Positions 1 through 9,298 of a DNA stretch of 64,000 nucleotides are shown here, in pieces. The DNA lies in NCBI GenBank assembly GCA_963732795.1, contig CAVTAV010000009.1, positions 1 to 64,000 of the forward strand. The letters are read 5' to 3'. The stretch comes from CAVTAV01 sp963732795 (lineage in GTDB: Bacteria > Pseudomonadota > Alphaproteobacteria > CAVTAV01). How positions within the stretch are numbered: position 1 is the first letter of the stretch; each line of letters opens with the position of its first letter. The position numbers and the translations under genes are program-made. The notes below the pieces were generated by a model. That model saw nothing but the letters and a program-made list of their open reading frames with translations. It was not told the DNA's origin and did no database searches.

Positions 1-732
1 TAAAGCCGGCATCCCTGACCAGTGCCCGTCGAGGCAGTTCGCTCATGACATTGAGACGCTTGCCCCTTATTGCCGTCAATCGGACCGGGTCCTCCATGGC
101 ATCAACCGTCAGAGCACAGCAGGCGTTTCGGCCAACCAGGAGCTGCAGGATAGAGAGTACCTCGCTCTTTCCCGTATTGCCTGGTCCATAGAGCAGTAGC
201 GCCTTCTTGTACTTGGCATGAGACATCAAGACATAACCAGCGAACTCCTGTAGGGCGACGGCGCGCTCGTCGTCTACCGACCGAAACCAAGTTTCAAGGG
301 CCCTGTCGAGGGCAACCGAGTGTGCGTGGCGGTCGAAGTCGTGTGCAAGAAACCTGACTTCAAATAGTCATCGGGCCGATGCGGCCTGACATCGCCGGTT
401 TCTAGGTTTAGGACGCTGGATTTGCAGGCGATTTCGTCTTCGGCCACGCGCCCCCATTGCAGGTCATTCTTGCAGACTGTGATCTTGAGGAGCTCACCGA
501 CTTCCTTACGTTGTGTCGAGGTCAATGCGTACCGGGGCACAACAGCATAGATGACTTTGCTAAGTTCCAATGGCGTCAGCTTCTCCCAGTAGCGCCCGTT
601 GTAGCGGAAAACCCGGCCGTCACGGTCCGAAATCAAACGCTCGGACTCGAGGATTTGGGCGACGGCGCCCTCGTTACTGTTTCCGCGTGAACCGGTCTGA
701 CGCTTAGGCGCTCGCGAACTCTCATGTGTCAC
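1..732 (-). pseudogene. P4-family phage/plasmid primase-helicase, N-terminal part, frameshifted and cut by the window edge
   Basis: The minus strand encodes the N-terminal part of a P4/D5-type primase-helicase that opens replication forks of satellite phages and integrative elements. The first frame (732 down to about 350) gives the D5_N-like segment, including VLNLETGDVRPHRPDDYL. The second frame (about 355 to 1) continues as AHDFDRHAHSVALDRALE and holds a Walker A motif, GPGNTGKS, then NVMSELPRR at the edge. The frame change near 351 looks like one missing or extra base, so it is either a real pseudogene or a sequence error. It supports a mobile element extending left of the window. Confidence 0.8.
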
Positions 733-1238
733 GGCTAATCATCCCACTCATTTCTGGTGGAGTAATGCTGACGTGACCGCGCGGCGCCCGTAAATGTGCG
801 GCGTTTTCGAAAATCTACGCAGAATCACCCTCGACCCAATTTCCCCATATTGAATCGTTGATGGTCAGGTTGGCCACCGACCAGGGAACGCTCCTCAAGC
901 TCTCCCTTGGTCGCCGATTTGATCAACTCATTCGCGCGCCGTAACCCGGACACCTACGCCGCGTAACGAGCGACTTAGTGGCTTTTTCTCCAACCACCTG
1001 TGCAGATACATTTGTTGTATTACGTGAGCTTTACCCAACGGAATCACGTCGGAAAAGAACGGAAATATCAAAGACGAGCAGGGGCAGCAACGCTACTCGA
1101 GGCCGTCAAGCGATATGCCACTCGAGAAGACGCGGCTCTGTACAAGGAACTTGAACCTTACGATCGGAATCTTCTGGGCCTCTAGGCCCTGAATAGGACT
1201 TATAGGACCGTCAATTCTCGCGGTTCCGCGATTTACAA

Positions 1239-1730
1239 TTGCGCTTACAGCTGAACTTGCTCGCAGCGCTCTGCCAGGGCGAACTAGTGGCGACCGCGAT
1301 CGAATTACCTCGCACCTTGAGTTCGGAACGGCAGAAAATTCCTTCCAATCTTTGGAATCGCCTCAGGGTAGATTTCGACGAAAATTACGCGGAAATCGAT
1401 GGAATGACATTGGTTGAAGTTCTTGTCTTTCCCAAAGAGATGCTCAATCAACCATCGATGATGCCCGACGAGCCGTTCACGCATTCAGAGGATTACAGCA
1501 CCGTCGTCCTTCACGGCCGCACTTTCAAAATTCGCGGAGAGAAACGTAGAAAGATCGTCCAACATCTCAATGAGGCTCGGCTAGCTGGACAGCCAAAGGT
1601 CAACTCGCACGAGCTGCTCGTTGAAGCCGATGCCAAATCGAGGCGTCTCCATGATGTATTCAAAACCATGCCAGACTGGCGAGACCTCGTTGCTCATGAT
1701 GGAAATGGATATTACTTCCTCAAAGTTTGA
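1239..1730 (+). CDS. Hypothetical mobile-element protein
   Basis: The frame has plausible coding character and opens with TTG. It encodes about 163 residues with no signal peptide or membrane segment. The second half (from about residue 85) alternates basic and hydrophobic residues in a helical pattern ending RLHDVFKTMPDWRDLV, reminiscent of a small winged-helix fold seen in alphaproteobacterial mobile-element proteins. The true start may lie upstream: codons at 1087-1185 (LLEAVKRYATREDAALYKEL) look coding in another frame and could be its 5' part after a frameshift. No function is assigned. Confidence 0.5.
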   Translation: MRLQLNLLAALCQGELVATAIELPRTLSSERQKIPSNLWNRLRVDFDENYAEIDGMTLVEVLVFPKEMLNQPSMMPDEPFTHSEDYSTVVLHGRTFKIRGEKRRKIVQHLNEARLAGQPKVNSHELLVEADAKSRRLHDVFKTMPDWRDLVAHDGNGYYFLKV

Positions 1731-1867
1731 AGGTTTTCGGCGTCCGTAGCAAAAAATTCACCGTGATCCCACCGCATCCCACCGTTCATCCCACCCATCA
1801 GCCCACCCCTATACGCATATTTTCTCTCCGAATTGCTCGGATTCACGATCGAACATGGAGAGAGACG

Positions 1868-2053
1868 ATGACCCCAACTAATTTCAGTCAGAAAGAGTTG
1901 GCACACCGATGGAGGATGTCCCCCCGCACCTTAGAACGGTGGCGCTGGCAAGGTATCGGACCCGCCTACATCAAGATCGGTGGTCGAATTCTGTATTTGT
2001 TTTCGGTCATTGAGGAGTACGAGGCACGGCACACTAGACGCCCCCAGCGATAG
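1868..2053 (+). CDS. Small HTH DNA-binding protein (AlpA/excisionase-like)
   Basis: A 61-residue protein is almost entirely one helix-turn-helix of the MerR/AlpA excisionase type: FSQKELAHRWRMSPRTLERW, then a wing-like IKIGGRILYLFSVIEEYE. Such proteins regulate integration and excision or early genes of integrative elements. The ATG at 1868 is chosen because GGAGAG lies just upstream; the open frame extends back to 1727 but that part looks non-coding. It sits before the recombinase module and may control it. Confidence 0.75.
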   Translation: MTPTNFSQKELAHRWRMSPRTLERWRWQGIGPAYIKIGGRILYLFSVIEEYEARHTRRPQR

Positions 2054-2065
2054 GAGGCGCGCACG

Positions 2066-2275
2066 ATGATGGTCTCACGATCGCCGACGCTTGGTGCCTC
2101 CGCGGAGACGTCTTTACGCGAGGTAGCTGCCATCTTAGTGCAGGGAATCCTCCGCCTTCAGGCTAGGGCGCGCGGTTGCACAAGCGATCGAAGTTGCCCC
2201 AATAACGGACTGGACTTCACCGCCAAGCAGAGCGTCCATCAAACCTTCTCCGACGAGGTTGAGAGGACCGCGTAA
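2066..2275 (+). CDS. Small conserved protein of the serine recombinase module
   Basis: The 69-residue product has the segment SLREVAAILVQGILRLQARA and ends with a short tail around SVHQTF. Proteins of this pattern commonly precede DUF2924 and recombinase genes in alphaproteobacterial mobile elements. Its stop codon overlaps the next start (TAATG at 2273), so the two are probably translationally coupled. Role unknown; an accessory recombination or regulatory role is only inferred from position. Confidence 0.6.
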   Translation: MMVSRSPTLGASAETSLREVAAILVQGILRLQARARGCTSDRSCPNNGLDFTAKQSVHQTFSDEVERTA

Positions 2276-2787
2276 TGGGCATGAAAGGCCAACACCTGAA
2301 GGCCGAGCGGCGGGAATTGCCGCCGCATAAGACCAATCCTTCCAGGGATAGCGTGCTGTCCCAGCTCGCGGCACTGAAGACCATGCCGACCGCTGAGCTG
2401 AAGCAGCGATGGCAGGAACTCTTCGACAAGGCACCGCCGCCCTATAACCGCCGGTTCCTAGAAAGCCGCTTGGCTTACCGCATTCAGGAGCTGGCCTATG
2501 GCGGCTTGAAGCCGGAGACCATCGAGCGCCTCGAGGCGCTGGGAGACCAGCTCGACGGCGGCAATATCACCAAGCGGCGGATCCGTACCGATTTGAAGCC
2601 GATCGCCGGCACCAAACTCATCCGGGAATGGCAAGGCATCGAGCACGTCGTGACGGTGCGGGTCGATGATTATGAATTCGAGGGGCGGCCCTACAAGTCG
2701 CTCTCGGCGATCGCGAGGGCCATTACCGGCACGCGGTGGAACGGTTGGACGTTCTTCGGCCTCAAGAACGGCCGGGCCAGGTCATGA
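2275..2787 (+). CDS. DUF2924 domain protein
   Basis: The 170-residue protein is a typical DUF2924 member: LKQRWQELFDKAPPPYNRRF and LAYRIQELAYGG near residues 42-75, then TKLIREWQGIEHVVTV and SLSAIARAITGTRWNG toward the end. DUF2924 genes nearly always sit directly before a large serine recombinase in alphaproteobacteria and are thought to assist it, though the biochemical role is not established. It overlaps both neighbours (TAATG upstream, ATGA at 2784 downstream), making a tight operon. Confidence 0.9.
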   Translation: MGMKGQHLKAERRELPPHKTNPSRDSVLSQLAALKTMPTAELKQRWQELFDKAPPPYNRRFLESRLAYRIQELAYGGLKPETIERLEALGDQLDGGNITKRRIRTDLKPIAGTKLIREWQGIEHVVTVRVDDYEFEGRPYKSLSAIARAITGTRWNGWTFFGLKNGRARS

Positions 2788-4100
2788 AACAGTCCCCGGT
2801 CATAAAGCGCCGTTGCGCCGTCTATACCCGCAAGAGCTCTGAGGAGGGCTTGGACATGGCGTTCAACACCCTCCATGCCCAGCGGGAGGCCTGTGAGGCC
2901 TATATCGCCAGTCAGAAGGCGGAGGGATGGGTCCTGGTTCACGACCAATACGATGATGGCGGATTCTCCGGAGGATCGCTCGAGCGCCCGGCCCTGAAAC
3001 GGCTCGTGGCCGATATCGAGGCGGGGCTCATCGATGTCGTGGTCGTCTACAAGATCGACCGGTTGAGCCGATCCTTGATGGACTTCGCCAAGCTTGTCGA
3101 GGTCTTCGACAGGAACGACGCGACCTTCGTGTCGATCACCCAGTCCTTCAATACCAATACCTCGATGGGGCGGCTCACCCTCAACATGCTCCTGTCCTTC
3201 GCCCAGTTCGAGCGGGAGGTCATCGGCGAGCGGATCAGGGACAAGATCGCCGCATCCCGCCGTAAGGGCATCTGGATGGGCGGCACGGTACCCTTCGGCT
3301 ATCAGGTCAAGGACCGCAAGCTGGTGGTCAGGGAGGCCGAGGCGGCGGTTGTGCGGCGGATATTCGAAGGGTTTGTTGCCATCCGATCGACCACCAAGCT
3401 TGCCGAGACCCTGCGGGGCGATGGCCTGACCACCCGGCGCGGCAAGCCGATCGACAAGGGCGTGGTCTACAAGGTCCTGACGAACCCGGTCTATATCGGG
3501 AAGGCCGTCCACAAGGGGGTGGCCTATCCCGGCGAACATCGGGCAATCATCACCCAGGACCTCTGGGACCAGGTCCAGGCGATCTTCAAGGAAAGCCCCA
3601 AGAAGCGGGGCCAGGCCAACCGGGCCCAAACTCCGGCCCTCTTAAGGGGTCTCATCTACGGGCCGGACGGCGCCGCCATGAGCCCGACCCACACGCGACG
3701 CAAGGGCAAGCTCTACCGGTACTATGTCTCCCAGACGGTCCTGAAGACCGGAGCCGGCGCGTGCTCGATCCCGCGCGTGCCGGCGGCCAAGATCGAGGCC
3801 ATGGTCATTGATCAACTGCGCGTGGTGTTGCGATCGCCGGAGGTCATTGTCGGAACCTGGCAGGCTGCGCGCGCTCAAGACGCGACCATGACCGAAGCCG
3901 ATATCCGGCTGGCGCTCTTTCAGTTTGATCCGTTGTGGAACGAACTCTTCCCTGTCGAGCAAGCACGCATCGTGCAATTGCTCGTCGAGCGGGTGGACCT
4001 TCTCACCGACGAGGTCAGAATCAAGATCAGGTCCGAAGGCCTCGCCAGCCTCATTAAGGATTTGCGCGGCGCGCAGGAAGACTTTAGGGAGGCGGCGTGA
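2784..4100 (+). CDS. Large serine recombinase (resolvase/recombinase family)
   Basis: The protein of 438 residues is intact. An N-terminal resolvase domain begins CAVYTRKSSEEGLDMAFNTL with the catalytic serine in RKSS, followed by YKIDRLSRSLMDFAKL and LSFAQFEREVIGERIRDKIA. A recombinase domain follows (KVLTNPVYIGKAVHKG), then a zinc-ribbon-like region that keeps few of the usual cysteines. Enzymes of this type integrate or excise DNA through a 2-bp staggered cut and a phosphoserine link. The start at 2784 overlaps the upstream stop (ATGA); the open frame runs further back but inside DUF2924. This is the only intact recombinase in the window. Confidence 0.92.
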   Translation: MKQSPVIKRRCAVYTRKSSEEGLDMAFNTLHAQREACEAYIASQKAEGWVLVHDQYDDGGFSGGSLERPALKRLVADIEAGLIDVVVVYKIDRLSRSLMDFAKLVEVFDRNDATFVSITQSFNTNTSMGRLTLNMLLSFAQFEREVIGERIRDKIAASRRKGIWMGGTVPFGYQVKDRKLVVREAEAAVVRRIFEGFVAIRSTTKLAETLRGDGLTTRRGKPIDKGVVYKVLTNPVYIGKAVHKGVAYPGEHRAIITQDLWDQVQAIFKESPKKRGQANRAQTPALLRGLIYGPDGAAMSPTHTRRKGKLYRYYVSQTVLKTGAGACSIPRVPAAKIEAMVIDQLRVVLRSPEVIVGTWQAARAQDATMTEADIRLALFQFDPLWNELFPVEQARIVQLLVERVDLLTDEVRIKIRSEGLASLIKDLRGAQEDFREAA

Positions 4101-4501
4101 CCTCTCAGATAGACGTCGCCGAAGATGGCCGCTCCTTCACCGTCCATGTCTCCATCAGCTTCCAGAGCCGTGGAGGCCGAAAGCAAGTAATCATGCCTGA
4201 GGGAGACGCTGCGGTCTCGACGACAATGCCGACGGTCGATCCGACATTGGTAAAGGCGCTCGCGCGCGCGTTCCGCTGGCAACGAATGCTGGAGCAGGGA
4301 GAGTACGGATCGCTGGCGGAAATCGCCGAGAAAGAGAAGATCAACGGCTCCTACGTCAGCCGCATCCTGCGCCTGGCCTTGCTGTCTCCGCCGATCGTAG
4401 AAGCCATCCTGAACGGCACCCAACCGCCAGCACTTAAATTGTCGGATTTGTTGAAGCCCTTTTCCCCGGACTGGAACTTGCAGAAGAGCTTCCTGGTCTG
4501 A
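4097..4501 (+). CDS. Recombinase-associated small protein with HTH-like segment
   Basis: The gene starts with GTG overlapping the recombinase stop (GTGA). The 134-residue product has RAFRWQRMLEQGEYGSLAEI, then a helix-turn-helix-like KINGSYVSRILRLALL and the tail ILNGTQPPALKLSDLLKPFS. This layout is common for proteins encoded straight after DUF2924-linked recombinases. It could be a recombination directionality factor or repressor; that is inference from size, HTH and position. Confidence 0.8.
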   Translation: MTSQIDVAEDGRSFTVHVSISFQSRGGRKQVIMPEGDAAVSTTMPTVDPTLVKALARAFRWQRMLEQGEYGSLAEIAEKEKINGSYVSRILRLALLSPPIVEAILNGTQPPALKLSDLLKPFSPDWNLQKSFLV

Positions 4502-4614
4502 AAGTTCGACGAGCGACCAGACGCGCGCTTTCCCCATCGATCATCAACCGATATTCTTGAACCACGGCCGGACGATCGGCCGCGACGAACCAATACTGCC
4601 GGAAAGCGACGCGG

Positions 4615-5536
4615 ATGACGCTCCGGATCGTAGTAGCCGTGACAGATGGGGAATGGTTCGAGACCCTGCGAAATATTCCGGGTCTCGCTGAGGTGAATTT
4701 CCGGGCACCGTCCGGAGCTCCGTTCAAAGCACTCAATCCCGGCGAGCTGTTCCTGTTCAAACTCCACGCTCCTCGGAACTTCGTCGTTGGGGGAGGCATC
4801 TTTGCCCATGCCAATACCGTGCCCTGCTCCTTGGCCTGGGAAGCGTTCGAGGTCCGCAATGGCGCCACAAGTCTTGCTGAGATGAGAAAGCGGATAATGC
4901 GATACCGACGCTCTCACGAGGGAGATCGGACGGATTTCGTGATCGGCTGCCGAATTCTGACCCAGCCCTTCTTCTTGCCGGAAGATCAGTGGGTACCCGT
5001 GCCCGATGACTGGTCACCCAATATCGTTTCGTTCAAGACCTACGATACCTCGCAGGACTTCTGGCTCGGACCTCTGGCGCCGAGTATCTGCAGCCCTATC
5101 CGCAGTCGGTGCTTCGGCCGATCGCGAGCGCCTTCCGAGGTACGGCGATCCAGTCCTGGTGTCGCCCCGTCTGGGTCAGGGGGCGTTCCGGATACTCGTA
5201 ACCGATCTTTATCACCGTCGATGCGCCGTGACCGGTGAGCGCACCTTGCCTGCCCTCGACGCCGCACATATACGGCCGTATGCCGAAGGCGGCGGCCATG
5301 ATACGCGCAATGGGATCCTGCTTCGCCGGGACATTCACAGTCTTTTCGACTCTGGGTATGTGACCATCACCCCGGACTTCCGTTTCGAGGTCAGCCGTCG
5401 CATTCGGGAAGAGTTCGAAAACGGGCGCCAGTACTACGCGCTGCAAGGCCATCCTATCGAGCGGCCGGATCAGTTTGACGCATGGCCGGACCAGGCGGCG
5501 CTATCCTGGCACAATGAGACGATCTTTAGGGGGTAG
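4615..5536 (+). pseudogene. HNH endonuclease, frameshifted near 5060
   Basis: Two overlapping frames together give one HNH nuclease of about 305 residues. The first frame (4615 to about 5060) holds FVVGGGIFAHANTVPCSLAW and ends near FKTYDTS. The second resumes as SDLWRRVSAALSAVG and carries the HNH domain: RRCAVTGERTLPALDAAHI, then GHDTRNGILLRRDIHSLFD. The family (COG3440-like) is annotated as putative restriction nucleases. One base change restores the frame, so this may be a sequencing error. It lies 10 bp before a second HNH gene on the same strand. Confidence 0.8.
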
Positions 5537-5545
5537 TGCAACCTC

Positions 5546-6478
5546 GTGGCTGAATTGTCAAGCGATGTCGATCATCTTCTCCGCCTTGCGGCATTCGAGC
5601 ATGTCCGAGGCTTGGTCGCTTCGTACCCCCGGCTTACCGCGGCGCAGATGGGAGCAGGCTTCACGTTCCAGGGGGGCCGTATTCCCCTAATCAACCCGCA
5701 ACGCGGGATATTCAAGCCTCGGCAGATGCGCCACCTCCTCTCGATCAAGACCGTCTATCCGAAACCGGGAGGCCGGGTTTGGTATGACGACCAACGGCAG
5801 GTTCATCGCCAGATATTCGAGGGCGAGGAGACTGTCGACTACGCGTTCATGGGACAAGACCCTGGCGCCGCCGATAATCGATGGTTGCGGGACGCTATGG
5901 AACACCAGATTCCCATTATTTACTTTCTCGGTGTCGCTCCGGGGCTGTACCAAGCGTTCCTGCCAACATTTGTGGTTGGCTTTGATCCTCGGGCACTAAA
6001 GGCGCGGATCGTGTTTGGAGACGTCGATAGCGCCCAAATTGAGTTTCCGGAAGCGGCGTCGGAGCGTCGCTACGCGCTCAGGACCGTTAGGCAAAGACTG
6101 CATCAGACCGCCTTTCGAGAGGCCGTTGTGACCGCCTATGGTGGTCGATGCGCGCTCTCTGGGTTACCAGAGACGCTCCTACTCGATGCAGCTCATATCA
6201 TCGCGGACAGAGACGAGCGGCTAGGGCAGCCTGTTGTTCCAAACGGCCTTCCTCTCACGAAGGTCCATCACGCCGCTTTTGACGCGCACCTGATCGGCGT
6301 CGATGCCGACTACCGAATTCATATATCGGAGCGGTTGTTGGCGGCGCGCGACGGCCCCTTCCTTCAAGCGATACAGCACCTGAATGGGGAACGCCTTCGG
6401 CTTCCGGCCCGACTACAAGACTGCCCTGATCGAGATCGGCTAGCGGCTAGGTTCGAACGGTTCCGCGCCGCGAGTTAA
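5546..6478 (+). CDS. HNH endonuclease (putative restriction-type)
   Basis: A 310-residue protein with a GTG start. The N-terminal half is a target-recognition-like region (FKPRQMRHLLSIKTVYPKPG). The C-terminal HNH domain reads GGRCALSGLPETLLLDAAHI, followed by NGLPLTKVHHAAFDAHLIGV. The histidine in AAHI and the asparagine and histidines after it match the family's metal site. It is probably co-transcribed with the upstream HNH gene. A defence role against foreign DNA is inferred from family and mobile context. Confidence 0.8.
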   Translation: MAELSSDVDHLLRLAAFEHVRGLVASYPRLTAAQMGAGFTFQGGRIPLINPQRGIFKPRQMRHLLSIKTVYPKPGGRVWYDDQRQVHRQIFEGEETVDYAFMGQDPGAADNRWLRDAMEHQIPIIYFLGVAPGLYQAFLPTFVVGFDPRALKARIVFGDVDSAQIEFPEAASERRYALRTVRQRLHQTAFREAVVTAYGGRCALSGLPETLLLDAAHIIADRDERLGQPVVPNGLPLTKVHHAAFDAHLIGVDADYRIHISERLLAARDGPFLQAIQHLNGERLRLPARLQDCPDRDRLAARFERFRAAS

Positions 6479-6581
6479 GTTACCGTATCTTTTTTCCCAG
6501 GCATTAACGACTTCCGTGCCGTCTTCTCACAGCAAAGTGAGAGCCGAAGCAGCAATGGTTCACCACTTCGTGCTCCTACTG

Positions 6582-7322
6582 TCAGGGAGAACCGTCTTCG
6601 GCGCTCTTTTCTATAGGGTACGAGACCGCGACGTTCGTGGCGTTGGAAAGGTTTCCTGTGCCCGTTGATGGAAAGGCCTTTTCGTCCTTTTCGTACATCG
6701 GAGAATGCGGACCGAAAGGGATTCCTTGTCCAGCCATCATCAGGGCCTGCTGGTTCGCTTGTATCGCAACCGGCGTATAGTCCGATCTTGTGTTGTTGAT
6801 CATCGTCGTAATCGCAGCCGCAAGAATGTCTGCCAGGATGTTTCCCGACGACTGCGACGAATAAACAAAGCTCTTTTGCTCCTGCCAAATCAGGTCACCT
6901 GTGTGCCCGTCTTTGAGCGTGTACAGAAACCCTACCTGAATGTTTGACGATAGAATCGCGTCCTGTGCCTTCCAATCAAGAATTTCGACATACAGAACGC
7001 TATCAGCGCCGAACAGTGAAGCGAGATTGACGGTATTTGAACTGTGAACCAACTGAGCGTCGCTCAAGCCGTCGTCGTCCATCATGCCCTTGGTCATGTT
7101 CACGGGGAAAACATAGTAACCCCGTTCCGCAAGCATGACTGGCAATGTCGTCAGGAAAAGGTCAGCTGCCTCGACTTCTGCGGAATGATTGATCACCGGC
7201 ACGACCAACAAAGAATGAGGATCAGACTTCCTGAACTGCGTGTAGTCCTTTGCCGGAGGTGTCGTCGCGCAGCCCGCAATCAGCGCAGCCGCAGCTACTA
7301 AGATAATCAAGTGTTTGACCAT
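6582..7322 (-). CDS. GNA1162-family (DUF799) lipoprotein
   Basis: Starts MVKHLIILVAAAALIAGCAT, a lipoprotein signal with the lipobox cysteine in AGC. The mature part matches the GNA1162/DUF799 family (LLVVPVINHSAEVEAADLF, LPVMLAERGYYVFPV, LFGADSVLYVEILDW). In Neisseria GNA1162 is a surface-associated lipoprotein next to CsgG- and DUF4810-like genes, as here. It is the last gene of the operon; its ATG overlaps the upstream TGA (TGATG at 7322-7324). Likely anchored in the outer membrane. Confidence 0.88.
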   Translation of the reverse strand: MVKHLIILVAAAALIAGCATTPPAKDYTQFRKSDPHSLLVVPVINHSAEVEAADLFLTTLPVMLAERGYYVFPVNMTKGMMDDDGLSDAQLVHSSNTVNLASLFGADSVLYVEILDWKAQDAILSSNIQVGFLYTLKDGHTGDLIWQEQKSFVYSSQSSGNILADILAAAITTMINNTRSDYTPVAIQANQQALMMAGQGIPFGPHSPMYEKDEKAFPSTGTGNLSNATNVAVSYPIEKSAEDGSP

Positions 7323-7831
7323 CACTGAGTCCCCCCTGGAGCACTTGCGGGACCACCATTCGAGATGGAGTCGTCATACTTCGGCTCTGGTTTTGCGCCT
7401 GATGAGTCGGCTGGTTCAGGAGGTGCTGGTGCTGCCCCTGGCGACACCGTGGGCGCATCCGGAGCGGGTTCCGGCGGTGGCGCTGATAAACGCGTAATGA
7501 CTTTGGTCATCAGGAACCGCGCCTCCGGCCAAGCTTCTTCTTCCTTCTGAAAGTAAGTGACCGCTTGGTCCTGCTGGCCCAACTTCAAGAGTGCGTATCC
7601 GTACTCCGCGTACATTCCAGGAGGGACGTTGTCCTTAGCCTCGGCCTTCTGGATATCTGCGGACAGGCGATCCGCGTATTTTTGAAGCTCTCCGGGATTC
7701 TTGTAGTAGCTCAGTAGGGCGGCGTGATAGTCGCCCCATGTATAGAGCGTCTTCTGGCTGGCACACGCTGAAGCCAATAGCCCCATGAGGGCAAGTAATA
7801 GCCACTTGCCCCGTCTAAGATTATCGCTCAC
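7322..7831 (-). CDS. DUF4810 lipoprotein
   Basis: A GTG start after GGGGGC gives a lipoprotein signal ending ASACAS. The domain that follows is DUF4810: LYTWGDYHAALLSYYKNPGE, then a TPR-like helical pair MYAEYGYALLKLGQQDQAVT. The last 60 residues are a proline/alanine-rich tail. It is the third gene of the CsgG operon. The protein probably forms an outer-membrane complex with the CsgG-like and GNA1162-like products. Confidence 0.88.
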   Translation of the reverse strand: MSDNLRRGKWLLLALMGLLASACASQKTLYTWGDYHAALLSYYKNPGELQKYADRLSADIQKAEAKDNVPPGMYAEYGYALLKLGQQDQAVTYFQKEEEAWPEARFLMTKVITRLSAPPPEPAPDAPTVSPGAAPAPPEPADSSGAKPEPKYDDSISNGGPASAPGGTQ

Positions 7832-7843
7832 TTGCTGCCCCCC

Positions 7844-8140
7844 TTAGCCGCCCTTCCGAATTTCGCGGTCGGTCCCCAATTCGATGAACAACTCGCGCTC
7901 GTAGGAAACCGATCCCCCTTCACGCACTTCCACCTTGTGGGTCCCTTGACTGATCACAAGCGGGTCCATGTGCTTCGACACTGTGGCCACCTGGTTGCCG
8001 TCTAGGTAGACCACCGCGCCCTCCGAGAATCCGCTGACGATGAGATGCGAGAGCGGATTTGTTCGAAGTTCTTGATGATGGGGCATTGCGCCACATGCAG
8101 AGAGTAGTGCGCACAAGACGACTGGAAATAACTTCCGCAT
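7844..8140 (-). CDS. Small PEGA-like lipoprotein
   Basis: The 98-residue product has a lipobox (ALLSACGAM) and a short beta-rich domain (VYLDGNQVATVSKHMDPLVI, SQGTHKVEVREGG). The pattern of one short strand pair plus GTHKVEV resembles a PEGA domain. It lies between the CsgG-like and DUF4810 genes with short gaps, so it belongs to the same operon. It may bind cell wall or an envelope partner; that is inference. Confidence 0.7.
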   Translation of the reverse strand: MRKLFPVVLCALLSACGAMPHHQELRTNPLSHLIVSGFSEGAVVYLDGNQVATVSKHMDPLVISQGTHKVEVREGGSVSYERELFIELGTDREIRKGG

Positions 8141-8156
8141 TGTTTCCCCCTTCGCG

Positions 8157-9092
8157 CTACTTCGCCGCGCTCACGAACAGCCCGTCAATGGCATTGGAAT
8201 CGATCTTGCCCGACACGATGCGAGCAACCGCGCCTTCGTTGGTCTCGCTTTGGCCGAACAATGACGTCACCTCAATCGTGCCAACCCGAGTGGGAGGCAG
8301 TGTGATGTCGAAGCCGGACTGCTTGCTCTTGACGGTGTCGCCACGTTTCATCACCGCTAGTTGATCACCAACGGCCACGCCTTGGCTCTTGCCGCCCGCG
8401 ATGAAAACCTGATCACCTTTCACCTCCAGGATGTCAGTCTGCCACGGCCGCGCCGCTACAGTGTTGATCAGCCCTTCGATGACGTCTTCGATTGCTACCG
8501 AAATTGCTTTATCGGCGAGCGAGCCGTCGTAGCTCGAAGTGCTGCCAATTCCGAGGATCGTTTTGGTTTCTGTCGTGGCTTCGCCTTCACCGGTCACCGC
8601 GTGATAAACCAACCCCGTCTGGACATCTACAAGGCGGATCGCCACCTTCGCATGGGCGCGTTGCACCTTCTTCCGATTGAAGAGACCTCGCTTCCCATCC
8701 TCGGTAAGCCCGAACTCGACAATTGAGCCGACAATGAGTGTGTTCACCCCAATGGTATTTCCGCCGCCGTCGCGGGATTGCTCCCGTTCAATCTTAGAGA
8801 GGTCGGCACGCTCAAAAACTAAGAACCTGTCCGCTTGCGTCAGGTAGGCGGTCAGAATGTCGGACGCCTGCTTACCCAGCGGATCAAGATCCTGATCTCG
8901 CAATAGGCTCTTGCCGTATCGAGTCTCGTTGGTGAAGCGCCCGACGGCGATCTTCTGTTTGAGAACCTTCTGGCCGGTGTTGGTACCCTGGGAGTAAGCC
9001 GTCTGAGCTTGTGCCACAACGCCTAGAAAGGCGGCGGTAACCGCGAACGTCCATGCGCGAACCAGCCTTGATCGAAACACCGTTGCCTCCAT
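8157..9092 (-). CDS. CsgG family protein
   Basis: First gene of the four-gene envelope operon. The mature domain matches CsgG/HfaB: IAVGRFTNETRYG near residue 50, LGKQASDILTAYLTQADRFL, and NTLIVGSIVEFGL. CsgG proteins form outer-membrane export channels or lipoprotein complexes. The ATG at 9092 is preferred (AGGA just upstream) over a GTG at 9122. The export signal (TFAVTAAFLGVVAQAQTA) has no cysteine near its end, so unlike E. coli CsgG it is not an obvious lipoprotein. Confidence 0.88.
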   Translation of the reverse strand: MEATVFRSRLVRAWTFAVTAAFLGVVAQAQTAYSQGTNTGQKVLKQKIAVGRFTNETRYGKSLLRDQDLDPLGKQASDILTAYLTQADRFLVFERADLSKIEREQSRDGGGNTIGVNTLIVGSIVEFGLTEDGKRGLFNRKKVQRAHAKVAIRLVDVQTGLVYHAVTGEGEATTETKTILGIGSTSSYDGSLADKAISVAIEDVIEGLINTVAARPWQTDILEVKGDQVFIAGGKSQGVAVGDQLAVMKRGDTVKSKQSGFDITLPPTRVGTIEVTSLFGQSETNEGAVARIVSGKIDSNAIDGLFVSAAK

Positions 9093-9298
9093 TTTCCTAC
9101 TTGTCCCCCATAACAACCCCACCGTGAATATTATACTAACACAAAATTCCTAAGAGCAGTGGAACCTTCGTTGCAGCTGGAAGCGCCAACCAGTTCTGCC
9201 CTCGGTGCGCCAGAATCCAAGAGGCCTTTTGAGGGAAGGATGCACAAGGCTAAGTCCACAGAGTGGGGCGCTTTTCTGACGCTTGAATCTGTCCGCAC

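Noticed and set aside
2691..3629. Long minus-strand frame opposite the recombinase
   Set aside because: High GC codon bias on the true strand opens this shadow; the plus-strand recombinase has all family motifs.
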